A stretch of DNA of 64,000 bases from Neodiprion pinetum (GCF_021155775.2 NC_060238.1:4078001-4142000); one strand, 5' to 3'; positions 48,361-61,639 are shown, counted from the first letter of the stretch. The notes: generated by a model not told the origin, from the sequence alone. Made by a program: numbers and translations.

Positions 48361-51300
48361 AAAAGTTTTAAACGCAGAATCGAATACGAATCGTTTCAAA
48401 ATGGCGTCGGAATGACAAATTGAGGCGTGTTGACGATACTCGGTGGTTTACGGACCAGAGCGGAGGTCGAACAATTACCAACACTGGGCTGCAGCCGAAC
48501 GGATCAGCCATGGTGGTACAAGGGATGTAATTCTCATTAGCCCGCAATGCCGGCGGATAGTCAGGCTCAATTAGTATGATAACCAATTGGCAGGGATACA
48601 CCAGCCGCTTTCGGACCGATACTAAACCGTCGATTATCTCCTGCATCGGATGTACAGCGGCGCCGTGGCTTCCCGTCTAACGATTCGAATACACCCGCTA
48701 AATAATCGACGCAAGAGCTGATGAAAATTTGACTAGTCGAGTCTGACACGAGAGGTGTTTCCTTGCCAGTTTCTTGATCTTGTCATTGATCCTCGATAAT
48801 GCGAAAAGAGGAATTTAGCAACCAAAAGCTAAGTTAGAATCGCGAAAAAATATTTAAAACGCAAGAAGTAAAAACTTCGTGATAAAATAATGAAATTAAA
48901 GAGAGACTATTTGAGAAAGAAATAAATAAAAAGTAAATGAAGTGAAATCTGAGAGGCAAGTTTACTGGTGAAAACACCATTGGTATTTACAATTTTAACA
49001 TTATACACTTGTTTATAGAATTTGTTTGTGGAATGAATGAACGAAGGAATCTTAATTTTAAGGACGACTCGTGTTTCATCTAATGGAGTCAAAAATAAGA
49101 GAAACCGTGCTATGTTACATTGTTAAATCATTTTTTATGAACTCGGTGATCGAATTTTATTCGGTTTATTCATTTCGTAATGCTTACAATTAGTGGATAA
49201 TATATCACCGTGATTTCGTAATTTGTGTTCGTTTTTATCGTCGGCGTAAATAACATTGCTGGAAATTTGTTGAACTACATTTTCTTCTCTTTATCTTTCC
49301 TCCAATTTTCATTCCGTGATTTCGCACCGAAGACGTGTGTTTTTTTAAGGGTGAGAACTTTCTTCGTTTCATCAACTTTCAGGCCCGTCCCTCGTATTTT
49401 ATTTCTTCAAGTTACCCTCAGGATCGAGCCAATCATTCTCTGACTTTGTTGAGCTTTCGAGTCCGTCCGATGTATCCCTTATTTGGCCGATTGTTTTGCT
49501 GCCGATTCCTGTTTTATCGCTGTATTTCAGGGATACTCGAGACTCACCCTTACATATCCCCGACATTCCCATATAACCCTACTTTCGTTTCCCAAGTTTT
49601 TTTTTTTTGTTACTCCCTACTTACGATTGGCGAAAATCTTTCGACCTGCAAAAACAGAAGCTGTGAAGTTTTTAAAAGATAGAAACAGGAATGTGGTAGA
49701 TGGGTTACGTCAATCGGTACATAAATCGATTTATCACGTAAACGTCGGTATTTCGATGAATTCCGTTACCGAAAGAAAGTGGAATTAAAAGTGAAAAGTC
49801 GTAAAGTGCGGTGAGAAGGAAGTGGAGAAATTTTTTCACTCGATTCTGTACAAAGAATTTTCTTTCTTCTTCGTTTTTACCGGTATTTTACGCCTGGATT
49901 GTACGACATTCTTCAGGGGTTATTTTTGTTCGCGATACGGGAAACTCTTTGGAAGGTTGGGGAGAAAAAAAAAAAATGCTTAAACGAATTTCGAATTCTA
50001 TTCGGTAGCTCTGTTCTCTTTGTCAAGGGAAAAAGAAACTCGCCACTCGAACAGCCGAGGCGATTAACGAACGAGGACACGGAATCCTGACACTTTGGCG
50101 AAACAAAGGCCCCGGAAACGCTTCGAACTCAGAAAGTCGAAGCTTCCTGGACGCCGTTACGTAAAGTACAAGCGTTGTTATCAGCCGGACAATGAAATCA
50201 CTCTGGGAAATTGTTTTGAACGCGTCTCGCTTCCCGAATTTCATCCGGAAAATAGTCGATCAAACGGACACAGTATATTGCTTGTTAAAACTTGAGCGTT
50301 GGAAATTAAATACATATACTGAATATTTTAAATCAAAGACTCATATGACTACTAGGTTTTTTAAAAATGAATTCAGTTCGGCCGAAAATTTATTTACCAA
50401 GCTTCAATTTTCGCGCCAAATTACCAAAATTTGTCAATTCCTCAAAACTTTCTCATCAGAATTCAGTACGAATGAGAACTTCAGTTTTGGATGAAACTTG
50501 ATTCATTCGAACTTCAAGCACACGTTCAATGATGGTATTTTTTACGGACGGAACGTTTCTTTTTGGAAGTTGATACATTGAATTTGTGTTTTTTTATTTC
50601 AACGATCGAATTTCGACGGTATAATACTTGGGGAAAAAAACTCTGCGTAAGTATCTTTAAGGCAGGGGAAATTCCCCCAGATCATTTTCACGATGTCTCT
50701 CTTAATGGTACGGTTCCGACATCTCGAGGGATTGCTTCATGCCCCACTCAGACTTGAACTACTCTTTTTTTTTTTTTGCTCTACTACTTACATATTTATG
50801 GCTGATCTTTGAGGGTAAGGGAACATCTCAACTCTCAAGTACTTCAAATTCACCGTACTTGCTAATAAGAGAAACGAGAAAACTGTCGAAGAAATTGAAA
50901 ACCTGATGGAATATATTGAAATATTGTACCAGCTGGTGATATGAACGGAAACGAAAGTTTTCTTTTGCAACTAATGACAAACAGGGTTGAATGACATTCT
51001 ATGTTTTAATCCCAGTCTCTTTCACATCTTGTTATACACCTCAGATTGTAATTCGTTGTCAAAATAAGGTTCATTTTTTTAGAAATCAGTTCACCGTAAA
51101 ATACAGGTTTCGTCTTTCGACGGTGAGAAAGAGAAATTCAAATTCAAGGTGTTAGAGAATAGATATATTCAAGTGGATCCCTTATTTGAATCCATTTTAG
51201 AGGGTTTCCAGATTGAACATATCAGAGAACCGAGATCGAAAAAATGTTGAGGGACAGGAAGTTTTTTTTCGGAGCCATATTTACTTATGCATAAGACGAT

Positions 51301-51587
51301 AAGTTTCCCATCTTCGTTTCACTTCCTTTCGCCTTGTTTGCTGAACTTGATCTACACCTCAATTCAGAAAATACTTCTATAAAAAAAAAAAGAAGAATTC
51401 GTTTTACATTTATCGTATACGATTTTTGAAATTAACTTTTTAAATATTCTTACATGAAAGTTGGGGTTAAACGAAACTTTTTTCGAGAGTAAAAAATAGT
51501 CCAAATACACTTGAGGGTAAAATAAATACACAGTGATGAAAAAGATTTCGTCAGATACGTAACTTTGATAACTTTGATGTGTTTCAA

Positions 51588-52018
51588 GTTATACTTAATT
51601 AGGATTTTTGAAAGATCAATTTTCTCATTTAATTTTTTTAACGTACATATATTCTAGTATATACACAAAAAATTTCATGTCGATCTGACAAACATTCTCA
51701 AAGTTACGCGGACATTTTCTAAGACGCCCCGAAGCGTTTGAAAGTGATTTAGAAACTTCGTCTCAAATTCTTACACAAGCTTTATGAATATATTTTTCGG
51801 TCTTGAATCGACGGTTTTTTTCTCGTCGATAAATATTTTCTTTCTCCATTATTTTAGCTTTGAAAATCAATGTTTTTACAAATAAATATCAGAATCAAGT
51901 TCAACGTTGCCCCAATAGGTGTATAAATTTTTTTGATAATAAATTGAAAAGTCTTTTCATGAAAAATTCTTGAAAAATCGTTTTTCTCGGCTTCCTGACT
52001 AGGTACAACCCGTGAAAG
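51588..52018 (+). mobile_element. Family C element, copy C2 (ends eroded)
   Basis: It matches C1 across ATGTCGATCTGACAAACATTCT, GCGTTTGAAAGTG and CACAAGCTTTATGAATATATTTTTC. Compared with C1 it lacks a block in the middle, and neither TTAA terminus is clear. Confidence 0.7.
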
Positions 52019-52205
52019 GTCAGGATTATTATCCCCACCGTTGCCATACCTATTTTCAACGAACGAAATTTACGCATTCAAAATTTGTACCTACAACGAC
52101 TCGTTTCACCCTTATTATACGGATGCCGAGTTACGGCGGCACGGTCCCTGAAATTCCCCATAAGAAATAAAACTTTCGGCTAGTCCCGAAACGTGTCATT
52201 GCGGC

Positions 52206-52985
52206 GTGTATATTGCCTCGGGTTATACACGTGTCTACATACCCAACGTGTCGAACGTTCATCTCGTGCCAGTAACGAGAAGCTGTAACTCGACAGGTAC
52301 CCATAGTCGCGCTGACGGTGTTCGGAATTTTATGGGGAAAAATGCGGGTTTTGCTTATACGGCGAGCTTCCAGCGGGGATCATTTCCCGTAAATGTTGCC
52401 TCCCCGTCGTTGCATGCTTGGCTTATACTCGCCTCTCCTGCAATATTCGCTGTGTCGCGCCGTTTCCCCGATATTCCTGCCTGTTATATGCATCGGCATA
52501 TAAATGACCCAAAGAGCGACGTCTTACCCTCCAACCGTACTTGGCTCGTATTTCCCGATAATGTTATTCACTATCACACTCCGAGATCAAACTTGTCCTC
52601 CACCTCCTCCCGGATCCCTCTTGTTCCCTTTGAAATTCTAACAGGATGTGTTGCATCAGGTGACAGCGGTGGGATTCGGTCAACGTTTCACTGGCAGTCA
52701 TTATTCGTCGGTAGTCACTTGGCATTTCTCAACCTTGATAAGTCACTCGGGGTCAATTTCATCCAAAACATTCTTCAATATCCTCCTAGAGTCTCTTACT
52801 CTTGGAAATTTGCCTCGTGGCGACATTCTTCGCGCGAAATCAAGGCCTTTTTTCCACATTCTTGGCACTTTCTTCAACTTTGCTCATGGTTTACAATATT
52901 TAAACAATCGGTTTTTGTCAGGAAAACTGAGAGAGAGCTTTTTCTGCTATCGTTAACAATACTTGGATACGTTCACATTTTTTAG
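52206..52985 (+). CDS. Long open frame of unknown status in intron 1 of gene 2
   Basis: 260 codons are open from 52206 (a GTG; no early ATG) to a stop at 52985, the longest open stretch in the window. It lies in a GC-richer block just before the exon at 53125. The composition (Ser-, Phe- and His-rich, no hydrophobic domain pattern, no motif) does not resemble a known family. The frame has no recognisable splice or start context. Part of another frame (52648-52956) is also open. I think it is more likely chance or decayed repeat than a gene, but its length makes it worth listing. Confidence 0.15.
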   Translation: MYIASGYTRVYIPNVSNVHLVPVTRSCNSTGTHSRADGVRNFMGKNAGFAYTASFQRGSFPVNVASPSLHAWLILASPAIFAVSRRFPDIPACYMHRHINDPKSDVLPSNRTWLVFPDNVIHYHTPRSNLSSTSSRIPLVPFEILTGCVASGDSGGIRSTFHWQSLFVGSHLAFLNLDKSLGVNFIQNILQYPPRVSYSWKFASWRHSSREIKAFFPHSWHFLQLCSWFTIFKQSVFVRKTERELFLLSLTILGYVHIF

Positions 52986-53124
52986 ACAAAATATCACGTT
53001 TGGGGTCAATATCGCCCAGTGTGGCAGGTGTGCGATTCTACCGGGTTGGGACCTACTAGAATTAACGAAACTTTTGTGAGAGACAAAGAGTCGGTGCGGT
53101 AAATTTTGTTTTTTCTTCTTGCAG

Positions 53125-53257
53125 TACCCGTCATTTCGGAGCAAGGAGTCGCCGGTCAGAAAGGAATCTTACCCTGCGATATCCAGCCACGCGATGCAAA
53201 CGACGCAGTATCCATGGTACTCTGGTTTAAGGAAGCAGATGGAGAACCACTGTACAG
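53125..53257 (+). CDS. Side-family gene 2, exon 2: start of Ig domain 1
   Basis: This 133-bp exon lies between acceptor TTTTTTCTTCTTGCAG and donor CAG|GTGAGA. It enters in phase 1, completing the codon left by exon 1, and exits after two bases of a codon. It encodes PVISEQGVAGQKGILPCDI, then QPRDANDAVSMVLWFKEADG and EPLY. The Cys in LPCDI is the strand-B cysteine and the Trp in VLWFKE the strand-C tryptophan of a V-type Ig domain. The LPCDIQPRD...VLWFKEADGEPLY pattern is a hallmark of the first Ig domain of Sidestep proteins. The split codon begins AG, fitting the Ser usual here. The matching cysteine and the rest of the protein must lie beyond 64000. Confidence 0.92.
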
Positions 53258-53369
53258 GTGAGACAAAAATACAATAATTTTTAAGATTCTACGGTAAAAA
53301 ACATTTTTGTGGTAGACTGCAGAAGAGGTTTAATACTCGGTAGTTTTGGATTTATATCAGACAGTATTG

Positions 53370-53700
53370 GGTTCATATTGAACATAAATGTTGGATGGTG
53401 TCAAATTGACACGGAATATAAGTGTCAGATTGGCATTGGATATAAGTGTCAGGTTAAAGTTGAATATAAGTGTTGGATTGGCATGGAATATAAATGTTAG
53501 GTTCAAATTGAATACAAGTTTTTCATTGACATGGAAAAAGAAAGTCAGATTGACATTCTGAATATGTGTAAAATTGAAATTAAATAATTGGATTGACGTG
53601 GGATATAAGTGTCGGTTTAAAATCGAGTTCCACTATCAATTTGGAACTAAACATAAGTGTCAGAATAACATTGAGCGTAAGTGTTGAACCGACGTGAGAT
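53370..53700 (+). repeat. Degenerate 25-bp tandem array
   Basis: Units resemble GGAATATAAGTGTCAGATTGGCATT. They are clearest at 53415-53510, where four or five follow in register, then decay downstream. The array starts about 110 bp after gene 2 exon 2. Confidence 0.75.
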
Positions 53701-54149
53701 GGCGTTGAATTGTCATCAGTTATTGTCACATTGACATTAAATACAATAGTTTCATAGACATCAAATCATAATCCATAAAAGTTGACACCACATGTATCTT
53801 AAAACATGTCAATCCGAAAAAAGGTAATGAAATTCTGAAATATCGATGCAATCCTCTAACTCGACACGATATCCTATATCACCGTACGCCGATAGTCAAT
53901 GGTCACATAAGCGATTGGTCGCTCGATTAAATTCCTTGAAGATCCTCGTAGGTAACAGTGGACTTGAAATATGGTTACGGTATGGGTGTAGAAATGGCCT
54001 GGCTGTGCCAGGTTCGAAAGAAATCGAGTCATAGCACCGGCATGCCGTATATATAAGTATGAGTATAAGTCGTTCGAAAGAGGGCGCGGAGGACCGGACC
54101 GCTCTGAGCGTACTCGGATCCAATCCAATTCAGGATCGCCGTGCAGCAT

Positions 54150-54163
54150 CCCCCCCCCCCCCC
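54150..54163. repeat. Poly-C run
   Basis: About 14 consecutive C residues followed by CACCCACC and more C. Confidence 0.92.
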
Positions 54164-54602
54164 ACCCACCCCCCTTTTTCCCCGAGAAGAAGATAGAATT
54201 AGGCCGATCGCGAGCCATAAATCGTCTGGAATCACAGGGTAGGTAAAAATCCGGGAAGGCGACTCGCGGTTGAAATCGATCGATCGCATCCTCTTGGCGA
54301 GGAGCAGAACGAACAGGAAGTCCAAATTCTCGGGCTACAAACCCGACTAACGTTACGTTTCTTGGGTATACCGAAGGAGGAATCCCTCAAGGGTGGAAGG
54401 ATTCGGCTGGTAAATCATATTGAAATTTCTACCGCATGCAGGACTTTCCCACGTTATACATGCAGGTACATGTTATGGTTCAACGTGATATATCGCACAC
54501 TCGTGAAATACGCTCCGAAGTGCGCATCGTACGAGAATCTCTATGCGTATTTCAAGTATGTCACAGAACGAATAAATTATTTTTAACGGAGGAATGGAAT
54601 CG

Positions 54603-55227
54603 TTAAGGGGTTATACCCTTAAGTCAGGAGGACGAAAAAAATGATTACTCGAGAATTTTTCGTCACGAGACGTTTCAATTTGTTGATATAAAAATTTATA
54701 CACGCGTTGGGGTGACGTTGAAATTTTGTTCTGACATTTTTTATTTGTAAAAATTAGGATTTCTAAAGCTTGTGGTGAGCGAGATATTTCTGGACTGGAT
54801 CATATGAAATGAAAAAATAAAAAAGATTCTGTTAATACAAGGTATAATCTGATATTCAATCGAAGGAATAAGCAAAATTTTAATTTTTAACAAAACGTAA
54901 GCTTCGCAAAAAAAAAAAAAAAAAAAAAAAACAGCGATATTCCATAAAAATTTTCACCTCAAATTAATTATAAAATGAAAAATATTTATCGGCGAGAATA
55001 AAAACCGTCGATTCGAGACTGGAAAATATATTCATAAAGCTTGTGTAAGAATTTGAGACAAAGTTTCAAAAGCACTTCCAAACACTTCGGGGCGTCTTAG
55101 TAAATGTGCGCGTAACTTTCAGAATATTTATTGTATCGACATGAAATTTTCTGTGTACGTTACAAAAATGGAATTATAAATCAAAAAATCGATTTTTGAA
55201 AAATCTGGACCAGTTATAACTCCTTAA
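54603..55227 (-). mobile_element. Family C TTAA element, copy C3
   Basis: It starts TTAAGGGGTTATACCCTTAA and ends GTTATAACTCCTTAA, with TTAA at both ends as in C1. It is inverted relative to C1, sharing GAAAAATATATTCATAAAGCTTG-type and AGAATATTTATTGTATCGACATG-type interior sequence in matching order. No coding capacity. Confidence 0.8.
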
Positions 55228-55619
55228 AAATAGATGCTTCGAGTTATGCGTTTTGTTTTTTGATAATTATACTCGTTGAATTCAACTTTCGGAGGAAGGC
55301 CTTCCTTTGCGTGGAATTCGTAATCTGCGTAATGGTGGAAGTCAAACTTGACTGTCGATGAAGAAAAAAAAAAAAAAAATTCCTACCCCGTAAAAAGTTT
55401 GCCGCAAAATTGGGTTACACCAAGTCGAACAATACATCCTTGCTTCTTTTCTCGTATCTTGTACCAGGCACTCCTGCTGCGATCCTTTTACGGACTACCC
55501 AAAACTTTCCCATATCTTTTTCTCGAGTTTGAATGATTTTATTCCGAACCACTCAACGATTTTAAACTTATCGGATTGTTCAATTTTTCAAGCAGCCACT
55601 TTCTTCTTCTTCCCCTCTA

Positions 55620-55623
<4 letters not shown>

Positions 55624-55650
<27 letters not shown>
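55624..55650. repeat. (TC)n microsatellite
   Basis: About 27 bp of CT. Confidence 0.9.
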
Positions 55651-56773
55651 TTGTCCGTCTCCGTTTTTCCACAGCACAGAATCGATCGAAAGCTCGTTCT
55701 AATCATCGTTGAACAAATGGTAGAAATCTGTTAAAAATAATCAAACCGATTACACAAATAATCCCGAGGGTGTTTGCTTTATCGATACTCATTTTTTTAT
55801 GGGATTGAAAATATGCGCTGGGATGAAAGAGCACCCCGTATCGCAAGGGTTGCGATTCGATACCACAAAGGAGTGAGAGAACAAGGTGAAATGAAGAAGG
55901 TGTAAAGTGCGGTGGTGAAAGGTGGAGGGTTTCGTTTGAAGCTCGACTTTTACAACGTGCCGTGGCTGAAGCTCGTTCCTTCTCCTTCTCCTCCTCCTCC
56001 CCCTCCACCCGAAACAATATCAATTTTAAGGGGCGGTGGAGGCTCCATATTTTTCACCACCCTTCGGAAAAAGGACTCTGAAAAGGCGTGCGTCGGCACC
56101 AAGTGTGTTGCTGAAGTTAATAAGGGTCGCAGGGTTTTGGAATTTTTAAACCAGATATAGAGCCGCTGCCCGTAAGAGGACCGAGGAACGGATGGATGGG
56201 TCTGGAAATGACTTCTGACACACGGTTGGAAAGAAAAATGTCCCAACAGGTCAACTGAAATTTTTGGGGTGGCTTGACCATTTTTTAAATGCATTACCAA
56301 GTGACAAAAAAATTAACAATTACGAGTTGAATATCGATATGACAATTTAAATGTTTAAATTACAAATAATTGATGTCATATTTATTAATAGAAATTTAAC
56401 AAATAATATAAACGCTCAGTGGATCTGGTGGGACGTTTGGTTTGATAAAAAAATTCTAACAGTGCAGGTTACTTTTATTTCAATGAGAATTCAAAACCCG
56501 AGCAAAAAACAAACGATGAGAAAAATTTACTCCGACTAACGTTAAGTCAGCTGAACGTTTCTCGATATTGAAACTGCCAAAGAGAGTTCGGCAGCTCTCT
56601 TAAATTGTGGATATTTATTCTTAGGGAGGAAATTGTATCAACAGTTGCAGCTTTGCAGAAACGGATGCGAACCATGTTCCATATTCGACGATATCAGTCT
56701 TGTTTTACAGAGTAATCGGAGATAATGCTCGTACAGTATGAGAAACTGGCAAGTACTGGAGTTAGAAACTCCA

Positions 56774-57200
56774 TACTGATAAAAATTTCATTTGTTACAG
56801 TAACTAGAAAAATTGAGTAAAACAGGTATCGTTAAAAAAACTGTTTGCTTACTGTTGGAATTACAAAAAACGAGGTACGCGTAAACATTTTGCGCTTTTG
56901 TCGATCTTTTTTTGGTTATTGCAACGCAAAATCAGTTTCTGAGGCTTACGCTGCTTTTTTAGTTAAAACAAGGCTTTAACGTCAATTTATTCTTGCGAGC
57001 GTTAAATTTTCGCAACGGTTGCAAGAAAATATAGCAACAGCGATCGTAATGGGAAAGAATAGTAACGGATAGTAGACTTTCCGGTAACAGCTAGAAAACT
57101 AATTTTCATTTTCTACCTAGAACTATATTTTTCGGTTGTGATAAAAAATGAAAATAGTCAAGGACTGGGCGATAACCGGAAATAGAAATTTCTCGCAGTG
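56774..57200 (+). mobile_element. Family A MITE, copy A4
   Basis: It is collinear with A1 and A3. The left terminus reads TACTGATAAAAATTTC, two changes from the family, and the right reads AAATTTCTCGCAGTG. The flanking dinucleotides do not match (CA and TG), so the target duplication is lost or altered, consistent with an older copy. Confidence 0.8.
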
Positions 57201-57704
57201 TGGATATTGTAACAGGGCGTAAATAGCGAATGTCCGGGAAATTAATGACGGTCAAAATAACGATCAGCAACTGACGCAGCGAACGAGTTCCGAATAGTCT
57301 TCAGTTTCCATTTACTCGGGTAAAAAGGGCGAAACTTTTCACGGGCTTGATCACTTTTTTTTTTTATTCGGAAAGCTTCTTTCGCCAACGGATCAGAACC
57401 ATTAGGTCGGTGAAAAGGGGAAGTCGACGACGATGATTTTCCCGTCTATACGTAGACTACACGTGCCTGTATGCCCGAATCGAAGTGAAATTACAGCCCA
57501 TTACCGCACAGCAGCTCGGCATGGAAGACCCTCGAATTGTTATCCGCCGGTTATTTTAGCCCCTGGTCTTTCAAGAGCTAACAAAATTGTGACCCGAAAA
57601 GTCGAAGAGGCGGCTCGGCTCGTTAGTCTGAACGTGAACGTGAATGTGAATGCCGCTGAACATCGTTGAATCTCGGCCACTGTAGGGACGAAAGAATAAT
57701 CAAA

Positions 57705-58125
57705 TTCAAGATTCCGAAAATTCAAGTTAGGATAGAGCAAAGTTCCGAAAAGTAAAGTTACGATAAAGTGAAATTCCGAAACTTAAAATGTACTCACACA
57801 GCGTAGTTTACTCAACGAATGGGTACAAAAAATCAGAAGAACCGAAAATCAAACTGACCAGGATTCCGAACGTGAAAATATCGAAAATCCAAAACAAAGA
57901 AAGATCAAAGTGGGGAAACTTCATCGGGCCAGAAATTCACAGAACTGAAAATCTCATATCATTCGGAATTTCGATTCTTCAGGTTTTCAAATTTACGCAC
58001 TTTCGGAACTTTGAAGCGTCGGGTTTCGGAACATTCGAAACTTCGAAGTTCCGTCAAATTTTCATTTCTTTACTTAAAGTTCCGCCACCGAAAACTTGAA
58101 AATTTCGAAATTCGGAATTCGAACC
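57705..58125. mobile_element. Family D element, copy D3
   Basis: It shares with D2 the stretch AAAGTTCCGAAAAGTAAAGTT, then ACTCACACAGCGTAGTTTAC, then GAAAATCCAAAACAAAGAAAG. It ends in the TTCCGCCACCGAAAA-type right arm. The left arm is shorter than in D2. Confidence 0.7.
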
Positions 58126-60359
58126 CCAGCCCAACAATTTTGAAAAAAAAAAATTGTCTCGGTGCTCGGAAAAGGTTGAAAAAACGTAACCGCGATTAAA
58201 AGTCAGCAAAGGTTAGCGGAGACTGATTTCGAGGATTTCGCGGCTCGTAGAGCGAAGAGAGCACGTCGCTCTTTCGAAACGGAGCAGCTGAAAAAAAATT
58301 CCTCCCGCAGTATATTTTAATTCATGTCATCCAGCGGGCGGGCGAAACGGGGCGTCGGAATTGCGGGCGAGATATCGCGCTTTTGCTTGACCGCTTTACA
58401 TATGTATCTGCCTCCCGGGCATGTCAGAGACTCATTTTGCATAACGTGAACAAATGGGTTTGCGCTCGCTTACGCGTGATCCAATTATCCAACTTTTTCC
58501 GGCAGCCGCGCCGCCCGAGCTTCGCTCTTTTCGCTCTTTTCGTCCAACAGCCTTCTCGCTGCTCTTGTCAACCGACCGTCCGACGAAGGCTAATGACAAG
58601 GACACGTTTTTCACCGACGAAGACTCGAATTGCAGCATTCCCTTGTTTTTCATCGATATTCATTCGCTTTTATTGCCCCTTTTCAACGCCTTTTTTTCTT
58701 CTTTTTTTTTTTTTTCTTCGACGGTGCTTCGCTGGTGAAACTAAATTTATACCGACAAACTGCAGATATCAAATTTTTACAAATACTTTAGATCGAATTT
58801 CGATTCGATTTTCTACTTTGATTGAACCCTTTCACTGTAGCATTAAATTATTCACTCAAAATGCATTTATTTCAGCAAAGAAACACGTTTTGAACCATTT
58901 TGAAATGTTTTCGACATCTTTGAGAAATCGAGTGATATTTTTTTTTTTTTTTGTTTTCTTTTTTATCTTCAAAGTTTGCGTATTTCTCGCAATTTGAAAA
59001 TAATTGTACAAAATGAATAGCGGCGATCGATTTGTCAGAAAATTTTACCCCTTTTTCACATGCTTGGAAATGAACAAGTTTCTCGAAAATTGGCAAGTTG
59101 CATAATAGGGAATCGAAAATTGTACAACAACTTGTAGAAGAATGAATCAACGCCGAAGATAAAACAAGAATTGAAAAATTGCACTATGGGCAAATTTTTT
59201 ATGAATATATACCGCATGGCTGCGGTTTTTTTTTTTTTTTTTTGCCTTCTCTTGACGATTCCTTTTTTAGCCACGAGGGAAAACGTCAGCCTGAGGAGTA
59301 GCCTTGAAAATTATAAATCGACTTTAGGAGTTGTAAATTTTTATGAAAACTGATTGAAAATCGTTGCGTGTATGCAACGTGATTTTCGTTGACATATTAG
59401 CTTCGTGCCTTACATGTTTATACCTACGTTACAGCCTCCGTTGTGGAATACAAAGGAAAAATGAAAATCGATTTACGAGCGAGAAACAGCAATTTTCTTG
59501 CTAGGTTGCACCCCTTACGTAAAGATCAAAGCGGAAACTGTAACGTGGGTATATAACATCGTAGAATCGAAGACGGGAGTCACGTTTTCGAGAGCAGGAT
59601 ACATAAAGAGTATTTCAAAGGGAAAAATTCTTCCATTTTCCTTAAAGTGGTGACAAAAAGACCAAAAAAAAAAAAAAAAGATCAGAGAAGTCAAAAAATT
59701 CAAATACCTACCGTTTCTTTAATAAAAAAAAAAAAAAAACACTCGACAAATCAAGCTCAAAAACCAACGAAGTCTTTCCCTTGTAGTTTTACTTCTTTCT
59801 TGCTACGCTGCATATTTCGTTTTACAAAAAAAAAAAAAATAAAAAATTTCTCTTCTGTCGAGCTGAGCATGAATCGCCGTGAGCGCCATTACTCGTGTTT
59901 ACACCTTTCTCAACGTCGAGCTTGTATTTCACCGGTTGTTATACGACGCGCATAAGAACAACGAATAGTTCAAAGAACAGTTCAATTTTCAAGACAAATA
60001 TATACTAAGGTGGTGAAAAAAAAAATGTAGTATTTGTTTTCCATTTTTCTTTTTTCGTTTTTCAAAGCCACACCTTAATAGTTGTAGAAAGAGGAAACAA
60101 GACGCCTGTGATATAATTTTTGCATTTAATGTTAATATTTAGTGGTACCTGAACGCAATTTTCCATTTTCCATTCGATTACCACGCAAAAATAATTTTAG
60201 TTATTCCTGAGTCTTGTATCTCAGTAACGAGGCAATGTGAATAAATGTCCGATACATATTTTCGTAGGGAATTCAATTCTTTAGAGAAATGAAGTATTGA
60301 AAAAATTGTAAGACGTATATTTTCGAGATTTTTCAACCGTGTAGATGAAACCGTAATTT

Positions 60360-60454
60360 TTTATTTTATATCCAGAACTGTATTTTCCGTTGGGTTGAAA
60401 AATACAAATAGTCAAGATTATTAAGGTGACAAAAATTGTAAATTTCTCTCAGTG
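60360..60454 (+). mobile_element. Family A right-end fragment
   Basis: It matches the last 95 bp or so of family A: CCAGAACTGTATTTTCCG, AAATAGTCAAG, and the terminus AAATTTCTCTCAGTG. Confidence 0.6.
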
Positions 60455-61097
60455 ATTTTATGCAGCAGAATTCTCGCGACAATGTAAAAAACATACCTAG
60501 CTAAGACATTTATCATTTTCTTGTACAATTCGTCTAACACTATAGATTGGCATCCGTTCAAATCCCAGCAGACGCGCAAGGTCCGCTATCATTAATCAAA
60601 GTTTGGAAATAAACACTTGCGCGGGAAAAATGTGCGCCAGGAAAAAAAAAAAACACTCTTAAAAAAAAATATATTTATATATCTCTAGTTCTATTCTCCG
60701 ATTGCCCGACTTGTTTGAATTTCTTTCTTTTTTTTTTTTTTTTATCTTTCGAGTGCGGATATACGTATTTCGAACAAAAGAAATTTTCGTATTCCGTGAA
60801 TAAGAGAAACCCTCGTACCTTTTTTTTTTTTTTTTTCTTTCTTCCTTTGCCCTCCCTTTTATTTCTGCGCGGCAAAAAAAAAAAAAAAACGTAGGGGTGA
60901 AAAAAAAGGGGGCAGGAGGGGAATTTTAAAGTTCCATCCTTGTAATTTACCGACCAAACACTCTAAGCGTTCCTCTTTTTACGCCGGAACATTCGTTCCG
61001 TCTACCGGTAGCAAGTTGGTCCTTTTCGCCTCGCCTCGGAAACTCCTGCAGGATCAGGAGCAGCAGGAGGAATGGTAACCCGATTCATGAATATTTC

Positions 61098-61135
61098 AGA
61101 CCTCTCCCTCTCTCTCTCTCTCTCTCTCCCTCTCT
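61098..61135. repeat. (TC)n microsatellite
   Basis: About 38 bp of CT with CCCTC interruptions. Confidence 0.88.
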
Positions 61136-61639
61136 CACGGAAATACGGGCACGAAATGGTTCGGAGCTGTCAATGCCGTTGTGCGCATATCCGGTGTTCA
61201 CTTGCGGAGTTGGAGGAAAATAGAGGATAAAAAAAAAGAAAGAAAAAGATAAAAAACGTCGGGACATATAATTCCTGGTAATGCAGGACCGAGAAGAATT
61301 ATACGGGGGACACCGTCGGGTATTAGCGATGAGCTGAAGGACTACTGATCAAATACGATCCTGAAATTGAAATTGAATTGGTGATTGACGTGGAAGGTTC
61401 GTCGAGACGGAGAGGCGGACTTGGATCGGGAATAAAATCGGATTATTCAAGGCAATCCCGAGTAGCACGAGTGGTAATTTCCAACTTCTCTTGCGATTCC
61501 TGAGATTAAACTTCTATCGCCTCGCGTTTCTCCGTACAGGAGAAGCGGCAAAAGTCATCGGTACCCTGCGCGTTGAATGCGCGCAAAAAGCTTCGGCTAA
61601 GACTTGGATTAATCTAAAGCGATCTGAGAGGATATTTCG

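Larger units (their letters stand above)
39514..53124 (+). other. Intron 1 of gene 2 (13.6 kb)
   Basis: This phase-1 intron runs from GTAAGT to TTCTTGCAG. It contains B2, a poly-G run, D2, a poly-T run, TIR element H, an (AAC)n tract, a (TC)n tract, an A-family remnant, C2 and a long unrecognised open frame at 52206. 39514-42124, 46723-47300 and 48361-51587 hold nothing recognisable beyond short A/T runs. A long first intron is common for neuronal surface-protein genes and may hold enhancers. Confidence 0.75.

Noticed and set aside
58383..58997. 204-codon open frame on the + strand
   Set aside because: It is Phe/Arg/Ser-rich and includes translated T-runs. It has no start context, domain or splice support. 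It most likely stays open by chance in T-rich DNA.
60540..60600. GTTCAAATCCC, resembling a tRNA T-loop (B box)
   Set aside because: No matching A box or cloverleaf can be built around it.
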